From NCBI GenBank assembly GCA_028280265.1, contig JANQMD010000044.1, forward strand, positions 37,466-101,465: 64,000 bases of DNA. Reading direction: 5' to 3'. The DNA is from Flavobacteriaceae bacterium (GTDB lineage: Bacteria > Bacteroidota > Bacteroidia > Flavobacteriales > Flavobacteriaceae). A model generated the notes under the pieces. The model saw only the letters and a list, made by a program, of their open reading frames with translations, did no database searches and had not been told where the DNA came from. Below are positions 40,868 to 48,307 of the stretch, piece by piece (position 1 is the stretch's first letter; every line of letters starts with the position of its first letter). Both the position numbers and the translations under genes were made by a program.

Positions 40868-41545
40868 TCAATGCCCTTGAAAATAGCTGTGGATTTGATA
40901 GACAAATAACCCGATTCCTGCGAGTACCAAATACCAATTGACAGCTTTGTAAAAAGCAGTAAATTGTCGATGTTTTCTCGATAGTGAAATTACAAAAACT
41001 ATGGGAATTAATGCCAATACTTGTCCGAGCTCTACTCCCAAGTTAAAACACAGAATTTTAGCGAGAAATTGACCTTCTCCCATGTCAAAAGACTGCAATC
41101 GTGTAGCAAGTCCAAAACCGTGAATCAATCCAAAAAGAAGAATCATGAGTAGTAGATTGGGAGAGGAAACTTTGAGCTTTTTAAAACCACCCAAATTCTC
41201 AAACCCCTTGTACAAAACACTCAAGGCAATCACGGCATCTACCAGATGCTCATTTGCGGTGATTCCCATGTAAGTAGCTCCGATTAGAGTGATACAATGA
41301 CCTATGGTGAATACTGTGATGAACTTTAGAATGTCTTTGAAGCTATTCAAGAAGAAAACGACTCCTGCTAGAAATAACAGATGATCATAACCGGTAAGCA
41401 TGTGTGTGGCACCTACCTGAATGTATGCCCACAAACCACCGTTGCGCAAGAGTTCTTGATCGGAACTGGTTACGCCATGCGCAAAGCCTAAAAAAGGAAG
41501 GAATACCAGTAGTAGAAAGAACAATTTTTTTAGATGCGTGTGCAT
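40868..41545 (-). CDS. HupE/UreJ family membrane protein
   Basis: GATHMLTGYDHLLFLAGVVFF, FTIGHCITLIGA, FGLIHGFGLA; start trimmed to MHTHLKK. Confidence 0.9.
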   Translation of the reverse strand: MHTHLKKLFFLLLVFLPFLGFAHGVTSSDQELLRNGGLWAYIQVGATHMLTGYDHLLFLAGVVFFLNSFKDILKFITVFTIGHCITLIGATYMGITANEHLVDAVIALSVLYKGFENLGGFKKLKVSSPNLLLMILLFGLIHGFGLATRLQSFDMGEGQFLAKILCFNLGVELGQVLALIPIVFVISLSRKHRQFTAFYKAVNWYLVLAGIGLFVYQIHSYFQGH

Positions 41546-41549
41546 GCTA

Positions 41550-42605
41550 CTAGTTCTTTTTTCTAAAGACAAAAAATAAGATTCCAATGATCACCAAGCT
41601 TCCTAAGACAAAAATCCACATGGGGAACTCATCTCCATCATGATCATGCGTATGGGTATCTGAACCATGTTTATGACTCACTTCAAATGTCAATGTTGCC
41701 CATTTCGATCGATGGGTCAATTCATTATGATCTGCAACATTCACCATATAAATAGTACGCAAATAATAGACGCCTTCTTCAGGGAGATTCACTGTAACAA
41801 GTCCTTGGTCGTTGCTGCGTAATTGTTGTCCATTGGTATGTGTATGCGCCTCACCTGAGTTGGATTTGTGAGAATGTTGATGCTCACTATCATGACTATG
41901 CGTGTGCTTTTTGTTATCGTGTTTGTGCTCATGGCTGTGATCTCCGTGTGAATGTGTATCATTATTTTTGATGTAATCTGCATAGACCAGTTGGTTGGGC
42001 AAAGGCTTGCCATCCAATAACAGTTGTACTGTTATGCTTTCACCACTGTATTTCTCATAAGGGTTTGCTTGAGGAACAAACTCAATGGGATACCCTAAGG
42101 CAGTATTCCAATCGGTTGTTTTAACGTCACCCACCTGGTAAATGGCTTTTACATGTTTTTCATAGCTCTCAACAGCATCTTGATCTAACAAGTTGTCCTT
42201 CTCACGTTGTTGGAGAATGTCCAAAACCCCATCGTGTTTCAGGTAATCATTGAACTTTTTTGCTGTGAGCTCAATGTTTCTTGCTTTGGTAGAGACGCCT
42301 GCCAGATAAGTTCCAGCTTTCCTTGCTTGAAATGTGACTTTTGTAATGGTGCTATCCTGATCTTCCCATTGTGCTGGATCGATCGCCACTTTTTTCCCAT
42401 GAGCTGTGATGGAGGCATCCAACATGCGATCACGTGTTATGGTATTTTCACTTTTCTCGAAAGTTCCGTTGTAGAGTTGTAAAGTAGCTTGTTGGTTGGG
42501 CTCTAAAAAATAGGATTCCATTTTTATATACAGGTCGTGACTGCATAAAACGACGAGCGCTAATAGTAGGAAAAAATGTTGTCTTCGCATGGGTTGAATT
42601 TTCAC
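41550..42605 (-). CDS. DUF4198-like His-rich periplasmic/membrane metal-binding protein
   Basis: HDLYIKMESYFLEPNQQATLQLYNGTFEKSENTI; His-rich HSHGDHSHEHKHDNKKHTHSHDSEHQHSHKS; C-terminal TM. Confidence 0.8.
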   Translation of the reverse strand: MKIQPMRRQHFFLLLALVVLCSHDLYIKMESYFLEPNQQATLQLYNGTFEKSENTITRDRMLDASITAHGKKVAIDPAQWEDQDSTITKVTFQARKAGTYLAGVSTKARNIELTAKKFNDYLKHDGVLDILQQREKDNLLDQDAVESYEKHVKAIYQVGDVKTTDWNTALGYPIEFVPQANPYEKYSGESITVQLLLDGKPLPNQLVYADYIKNNDTHSHGDHSHEHKHDNKKHTHSHDSEHQHSHKSNSGEAHTHTNGQQLRSNDQGLVTVNLPEEGVYYLRTIYMVNVADHNELTHRSKWATLTFEVSHKHGSDTHTHDHDGDEFPMWIFVLGSLVIIGILFFVFRKKN

Positions 42606-42710
42606 CCCAAATATAGCAGGAAAACAAGTTTTTTATTGCTGAGCAAAAGTTAAATAGTTTTAAAAATTTGTTGTAGAAAGATCCTGTAGATGAAGATCCT
42701 TTTTGTTTTT

Positions 42711-42862
42711 CATTTCTTCTGAAGTATGTGTCAGGATAGGATCGGAGGTCTTAATAGGTGTAAAAAAGAATACACAGCTTCCAATATCTGGCGTCTTGAG
42801 TTTTCTAGGTTTGAATCGCCAGAGAGGTTTTGGATGAAATGATTTGTAATTTTTAAGTTTAG
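42711..42862 (-). pseudogene. Decayed 5'-end fragment of selO
   Basis: Minus-strand reading NLKITNHFIQNLSGDSNLENSRRQILEAVYSF(fs)TPIKTSDPILTHTSEEM aligns to SelO NLNLTNHFTQNLPGDANLENSRRQVMEAAYSFVTPIQTANPSLVHVSEEM. Confidence 0.88.
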
Positions 42863-42864
42863 AA

Positions 42865-43179
42865 TTAATGTCTTTTAAATTTTATATCATTCTTGTTCAT
42901 CATAAAACCCGTACTACCTTCAAGGTCTCCTATATTATAATTAGGTGTGAATTTTACAATTTCATTTGTTTCATACTCTTCTTTTTGAACTGTTCCAGAA
43001 AGTTTTAGTATAATAGGTAAAACTGTTTCCCTGTGAATAAAATGCGTAGTAATCACTGGCACTTTTTCAATTATGATTCTTTCTGTGCCAAAAGCATCAA
43101 TAAATTTGCACTTTAAAAAACCAGGGTAATCATGAATATAGTCTACTACTAATATATCTATCTCAGATTTTAACTTCAT
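42865..43179 (-). CDS. Hypothetical protein
   Basis: Intact small ORF. Confidence 0.5.
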   Translation of the reverse strand: MKLKSEIDILVVDYIHDYPGFLKCKFIDAFGTERIIIEKVPVITTHFIHRETVLPIILKLSGTVQKEEYETNEIVKFTPNYNIGDLEGSTGFMMNKNDIKFKRH

Positions 43180-43229
43180 TGGTTTTCGATTATATTCAAC
43201 GATCTATCTAACTAAATAGGAGCTATATT

Positions 43230-43769
43230 TTATTTGATAATTTTTTCAAAAGTTTCATTTGAATTCCATTTATATACTGTAGCTCCGTTTCCTTCCCCTA
43301 GAAACCCAGAGATGTTAAACTCTTGACCATTTAGAACCTTCAAATTTTTAATTCTCAAATTATTAAACCCTATAAATTGAACCTCTAAATCATATACAGC
43401 CTCGGGTAATACCAACTCGTATTCACCTTTTAAATTAGAGGTTGTTGCAATCACAGAATCGGTTTTTATATTTTTGACCCAGATACTAGCATAAGGCAAA
43501 ATCAACGTGTCATTTTCGTAAATTGAATTTTCAAAAATCTTACCATAAATTTTTGCAATAGTTTTATTTGAAGATCCTAATCTTTTGAATTTTAAAACTT
43601 TACTGTCAAAGTTTTTAATATCAATGTTTTCAAATTTCAAAACAATATATTCACTGTCATGTGAAGTAAAATTTGTACTACTGGCTAGACCACAGTAATA
43701 AATTTTCTTTGAACAATTTGAGAGTCCGTATGAGATAACAACTATTAAAGTTATAATTCTAATTCTCAT
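43230..43769 (-). CDS. Carboxypeptidase-regulatory-like domain lipoprotein, hypothetical
   Basis: YGLSNCSKK lipobox-like; KGEYELVLPEAVYDLEVQFIGFNNLRIKNLKV. Confidence 0.65.
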   Translation of the reverse strand: MRIRIITLIVVISYGLSNCSKKIYYCGLASSTNFTSHDSEYIVLKFENIDIKNFDSKVLKFKRLGSSNKTIAKIYGKIFENSIYENDTLILPYASIWVKNIKTDSVIATTSNLKGEYELVLPEAVYDLEVQFIGFNNLRIKNLKVLNGQEFNISGFLGEGNGATVYKWNSNETFEKIIK

Positions 43770-43844
43770 AAATGAATATTGATTTCTAATTAGACACGAA
43801 CGCTTCTAATATATTTACGTATAAAGATATACCACCACTTCCTG

Positions 43845-43895
43845 TCATTCCAACTTATCTGCATGCAACTTACGTAGCTTTTATTATTTTGATGT
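43845..43895 (-). pseudogene. Decayed 3'-end fragment of msrA
   Basis: Minus-strand reading TSK**KLRKLHADKLE* aligns to MsrA C-terminus TPKLQKLRKLHADKLK*. Confidence 0.82.
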
Positions 43896-43934
43896 AACCA
43901 AAAAATTAAATAATAAATAAAGTTATTGTTTGCC

Positions 43935-44330
43935 TTAAAGCGTTTCAACAATTTGAATGTTGTTTCCACAAGTGCCGTTAAAAACGGCAAACTTTACGGT
44001 GCCCATTTCAGTAGGCTTTACACTAAAATCGACTTTGAGTTTTAGGAGTCTTTCATACTCTTCATCCACATTGTCAACATCAAATTGCGTGTAAGGGATG
44101 CCTGCTTCCATCAATGCATCCTGAAAAACTTTAGAGGGCTCAAAATGGTTTGGAGCAGGTTCTAATAGCAGTTCGGGACCGTCTTGCCATTCAGGAGATA
44201 CCAGGGTGATCCATCTATTTCCACCTCCTAGTGGCGCGTCTTTTTTTACGATAAAACCTAGTTTTTCGGTGTAGAATTTTAAGGCTTTTTCTTGATCTCT
44301 TACAGGAATGCTGATTAGTGTTACTTTCAT
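43935..44330 (-). CDS. VOC (glyoxalase/bleomycin resistance) family protein
   Basis: VTLISIPVRDQEKALKFYTEKLGFIVKKD. Confidence 0.93.
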   Translation of the reverse strand: MKVTLISIPVRDQEKALKFYTEKLGFIVKKDAPLGGGNRWITLVSPEWQDGPELLLEPAPNHFEPSKVFQDALMEAGIPYTQFDVDNVDEEYERLLKLKVDFSVKPTEMGTVKFAVFNGTCGNNIQIVETL

Positions 44331-44363
44331 CGTTGTTCTATTTTTTTAATTCTTTTCCAAAGT

Positions 44364-44768
44364 TTAGAAGTTTCCATCTAATTTGCTTCTCGAAACTTGC
44401 TCTTTTTGAAATTTACTTGGTGATTTTCCTGTTTTTGTTTTGAATAACTTGCTAAATGAACCCAAGCTTTCAAAACCAACAGCAAAGCAAGTTTCTGTAA
44501 CTGTCATTCCTTTTTTTAGGTACTCTTTCGATTTTTCTATCCGTTTGTCGATTAAGTATTGCCTAGGTGTTAGGCCATAGTATCTTTTGAAGAGTCTCTG
44601 CAAATGATATTTTGAGGTAAACTTTACATGAGATAAAAAGTCCAGCTTCAAATCTTTTTCAAAGTTATTGTCAATGAAACGACGCGTTTCTATAACGGTT
44701 TGAATCTGCTTGTCATTTGAATAAAGATCATCCTTAATGAAACTTAATTTTTCTTGGTAGAATGTCAT
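44364..44768 (-). CDS. AraC family helix-turn-helix regulator
   Basis: HLQRLFKRYYGLTPRQYLIDKRIEKSKEYLKKGMTVTETCFAVGFESLGSFSKLFKTKTGKSPSKF. Confidence 0.93.
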   Translation of the reverse strand: MTFYQEKLSFIKDDLYSNDKQIQTVIETRRFIDNNFEKDLKLDFLSHVKFTSKYHLQRLFKRYYGLTPRQYLIDKRIEKSKEYLKKGMTVTETCFAVGFESLGSFSKLFKTKTGKSPSKFQKEQVSRSKLDGNF

Positions 44769-44921
44769 TTTTAATGATTCAGTCTTGTGTTAAGATGATA
44801 CCTAAAGGTTTTTAAACATCAATCGGAAAAATAACTTTGTTACAGTGCCGAAATCTGAAGCTTGTTAAAAATAGTAAATATTTTTGCAGTAAATAAAGTC
44901 TTGTATTCTAGTTAGTGGCTT

Positions 44922-45212
44922 TTATTGCTTAAATCTGCGAATTATTTTTCTTATAAACTCCGACAGGAAGTGTAAGTCTTTCTTTATTGCATCTTTTTCA
45001 AACTGACTGATGTTTTTGTCTTTTACTTTCTCCCAATTTGTTTTTAAAGTAGCAACATCAGAATTGATCAAATTTTTCTCATACTGACTTACTTTGCTTT
45101 TAAATTCATTTACGAGTTGTGCTACCTGAATGTTGATTTTTTCGGATTTAGGCTGGGCATTCCAGGTGTTTTTAACGTCTTGCCAAATGTTTTCTTGTTC
45201 TCTATTCCACAT
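44922..45212 (-). CDS. Hypothetical protein downstream of a sigma factor
   Basis: Position 2 nt after the sigma-70 gene; possible anti-sigma or partner, no motif. Confidence 0.5.
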   Translation of the reverse strand: MWNREQENIWQDVKNTWNAQPKSEKINIQVAQLVNEFKSKVSQYEKNLINSDVATLKTNWEKVKDKNISQFEKDAIKKDLHFLSEFIRKIIRRFKQ

Positions 45213-45214
45213 AA

Positions 45215-45709
45215 TTATGCTATTTTATTGGTGATACAATTCAATAAGATTTTTTTAATTCTTTTCATTTTTACTGCAATATGGTTCTCTGTTAATCCTG
45301 TGATTTTGGCAATTTCCTTGTATTTCAACCCTTCTAAATAAAGAACAATGATCGATGTATTCTCACTGTTTAGTTTTGAGATGCAAGAAGCAAGTTTCTT
45401 ATATTTTTCTTGCTGATCACTGTCACTAGAAATTTCTACAGGAATGAATTGAATAGCCTCCAGTTTTACAGTTTTGAAATCTTTTTTTGCTGATTTCTGT
45501 TTGAATCTAAGGCAGACATTCAGTGTAATTCTATAGACCCAAGTGTCAATGTTTGAATTGCCTTTAAAGGATGGGATAGATTTCCAAATTGCAAAAACTA
45601 CTTCTTGGAATAGGTCCTGAGGTTCTAAAGGAGAAACTGCATAAATTCTACAAATTCTGTAAATCTTCTCTTTATTCTTCTCAAGTAATTGTTCAAATAT
45701 TTCTGTCAT
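45215..45709 (-). CDS. RNA polymerase sigma-70 factor (ECF-like)
   Basis: PLEPQDLFQEVVFAIWKSIPSFKGNSNIDTWVYRITLNVCL; LEGLKYKEIAKITGLTENHIAVKMKRIKK. Confidence 0.9.
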   Translation of the reverse strand: MTEIFEQLLEKNKEKIYRICRIYAVSPLEPQDLFQEVVFAIWKSIPSFKGNSNIDTWVYRITLNVCLRFKQKSAKKDFKTVKLEAIQFIPVEISSDSDQQEKYKKLASCISKLNSENTSIIVLYLEGLKYKEIAKITGLTENHIAVKMKRIKKILLNCITNKIA

Positions 45710-45822
45710 TCGTCTTTGTGTCTTTGATTGTTACTCTATGCTTGTTTAGTTACAAGAGTTTTTAAAATATGACAGATTTTTAGATTTATTTTTTAGAGTA
45801 GGTCAATGGCACGACAATTCTA

Positions 45823-46362
45823 TCATTTCAATTTATCTGCATGCAGCTTACGTAATTTCTGCAATTTGGGTGTAATCACAAAGCTACAATAACCTTGCTC
45901 AGAATTGTTTCTGTAATAATCTTGGTGGTAATCTTCGGCTTCGTAGAAAATTTCCAACGGACTAATTTCCGTGACAATCTTCTGATCAAAATAGGGAGCG
46001 AGTTGTTCTAAAACTACTTCTGCAATTTCTTTTTGTTTGTCATCGTGGTAAAAAATCACAGAGCGATATTGTGTGCCTACATCGGCACCCTGTCGATTCA
46101 ACTGTGTAGGATCATGAGTCGTCATAAAAATGACCAACACATCCTCATAGGAAATCACATTGGCATCAAAGGTCACTTGGATCACTTCCGCATGTCCTGT
46201 CAAACCCGAACATACTTCTCTGTAGGTGGGTTTCCCGGGAGCGTTTCCTCCAGAATATCCTGAGACTACTTTTTCAATTCCTTTTAGCTCTAAAAAAATG
46301 GCTTCTGTACACCAAAAGCATCCTCCACCAAAAGTGGCTGTTTGTATGTTTTTATTACTCAT
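45823..46362 (-). CDS. msrA: Peptide-methionine (S)-S-oxide reductase
   Basis: ATFGGGCFWCTEAIFLELKGIEKVVSGYSGG. Confidence 0.97.
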   Translation of the reverse strand: MSNKNIQTATFGGGCFWCTEAIFLELKGIEKVVSGYSGGNAPGKPTYREVCSGLTGHAEVIQVTFDANVISYEDVLVIFMTTHDPTQLNRQGADVGTQYRSVIFYHDDKQKEIAEVVLEQLAPYFDQKIVTEISPLEIFYEAEDYHQDYYRNNSEQGYCSFVITPKLQKLRKLHADKLK

Positions 46363-46481
46363 ATTTTAAAATCTGTCTTTACGAGTCTTTCGTCTGTCGC
46401 TCAAGACAGGCTAAAACGAAGTAATCTGCTTAAATCTAAAAAGGTTGCTTCTCACACTTTAGTGTGATCGTAATGAAGTTG

Positions 46482-46922
46482 TTAACTTAATTTCATGGAT
46501 TCAGAATTGATGCAATAACGCAATCCACTGGGTTCTGGACCATCAGGAAATACATGTCCTAAGTGTCCATCACAGGTATTGCACATGACTTCTACACGAA
46601 TCATTCCGTGAGAGGTGTCTTTTCTGTATTTGATAGCATTCTCAACGATGGGCTGCGTAAAACTAGGCCAACCTGAGCTTGAATTGAACTTGATGGTTGA
46701 ATCAAACAAGCGCGTACCACAGCAAATGCAACTGTAGGTGCCTTCTTCAAAAATGGAACACAATTCACCAGAAAAAGGACGCTCTGTTCCTTTTAGTCGT
46801 GTAATTCTAAATTGTTCTGGTGTTAATATTTGACTCCACTCTTCGTCTGTTTTTTCTACTCTTCTATCGGGAGTAGGGTTGCCATTCACTGAAAAATGAA
46901 TGACATCTTTCCATGTAATCAT
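46482..46922 (-). CDS. msrB: Peptide-methionine (R)-S-oxide reductase
   Basis: FNSSSGWPSFTQP; CNTCDGHLGHVFPDGPEPSGLRYCINSESM. Confidence 0.97.
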   Translation of the reverse strand: MITWKDVIHFSVNGNPTPDRRVEKTDEEWSQILTPEQFRITRLKGTERPFSGELCSIFEEGTYSCICCGTRLFDSTIKFNSSSGWPSFTQPIVENAIKYRKDTSHGMIRVEVMCNTCDGHLGHVFPDGPEPSGLRYCINSESMKLS

Positions 46923-47058
46923 ACGGTCTTTTTTGTGAGTTAAATTTACTGAAATAATACGGCAATAAGTACGACAGATTAGACGTTTTCGAGGGGTGAA
47001 TCTTACAAATTAGACCAAACGACAATTTTATTCCTAAATTCGTAACAAATAATCGTGT

Positions 47059-48255
47059 ATGGAAACTTTATTGCTAGAAGCTGAGAAGTATGTCTCTTCT
47101 TTATTGAACAACAAATTGGATCATCATTTTGTGTATCATAATTTGAGTCATACGCAACGCGTGGTTGCGGCAACCAAAGAGATCATAGAAGGAGAGCAAA
47201 TATCTGAGGAAGATGCCAATAAATTAATTGTTGCAGCATGGTTTCATGATACTGGTTATACACAATCAATTACAGATCATGAAGATCATAGCATTAAAAT
47301 TACCCGAGCATTTTTAAAGGATCATGAGGTCTCTGAGGAATTTATCGATGAGGTTTCTCATTTGATTGCTGCGACTAAGATGGGCTATGAGCCTTTGAAT
47401 CATTTAGAAAAAGTGATTTGCGATGCAGATTGTGCACATTTTAAAGACAAGGATTATTCTCAGATTAGTGAATTGTTGCGAAGAGAGTGGGAGCTGAGTC
47501 AGAGTAAAACCTACGACGATATTCAGTGGATTGAAGAGAACATTTCATTTTTCACGAAGTATCATCGATACTATACAGATTTTGCTCTGGAAAATTGGCA
47601 AGGAGGCAAGGATAAAAACTTAGCGTCTTTGTTCAAGAACTTAAACAAGCAACACAAAGAGAAAAAGAAAAGTGAGAAGAAAGCCGAAGAACTAGCACTT
47701 AAAAAAGACAAAGCACGATTGCCAGAACGCGGTATTGAAACGATGTTTCGTGTGACGTTGAGAAATCATATTACCTTAAGTGATATTGCGGATACGAAAG
47801 CGAATATTTTACTTTCAGTAAATGCTATTATCGTTTCTCTGGCACTATCGAATTTGTTACCAAAGTTAGACAATCCGTCTAATGGTTACTTAATTATTCC
47901 TTCCATTATTTTTATCCTTTTCACAGTAATTTCTATGGTTTTATCAGTTTTAGCAACTCGTCCGAATGTCACGAGTGGTAAGTTCACCAAAGAGGATGTA
48001 GAAAAGAAAAAAGTAAATTTGTTGTTCTTTGGAAACTTCCATAAGATGAAACTAGATGAATTCGAATGGGCTATGGGAGAAATGATGAAGGACAAAGACT
48101 ATCTCTATGGTTCCATGACGAAGGACTTGTATTTCTTGGGCTTGGTGTTGAACCGTAAATACAGCCTGCTACGAACCACTTATACCGTATTTATCATTGG
48201 AATTTTAATCTCCGTGATTTCCTTTGCTGTTTCTTTTAAGATGCAAGGAGCGTGA
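47059..48255 (+). CDS. HD-domain phosphohydrolase fused to a Pycsar-effector-like (DUF5706) transmembrane domain
   Basis: HD motif AAWFHDTGYTQSITDHEDHS; DUF5706-like LSDIADTKANILLSVNAIIVSLALSNL and following TM helices. Confidence 0.85.
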   Translation: METLLLEAEKYVSSLLNNKLDHHFVYHNLSHTQRVVAATKEIIEGEQISEEDANKLIVAAWFHDTGYTQSITDHEDHSIKITRAFLKDHEVSEEFIDEVSHLIAATKMGYEPLNHLEKVICDADCAHFKDKDYSQISELLRREWELSQSKTYDDIQWIEENISFFTKYHRYYTDFALENWQGGKDKNLASLFKNLNKQHKEKKKSEKKAEELALKKDKARLPERGIETMFRVTLRNHITLSDIADTKANILLSVNAIIVSLALSNLLPKLDNPSNGYLIIPSIIFILFTVISMVLSVLATRPNVTSGKFTKEDVEKKKVNLLFFGNFHKMKLDEFEWAMGEMMKDKDYLYGSMTKDLYFLGLVLNRKYSLLRTTYTVFIIGILISVISFAVSFKMQGA

Positions 48256-48307
48256 TTAATGAGTTAATGATATAATGTGAAAATGTAGCAATGACGAAAA
48301 GGTTGCT

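Noticed and set aside
43790-43990. 66 aa minus-strand ORF
   Set aside because: Overlaps the msrA remnant and the VOC gene end; explained better as decayed DNA.
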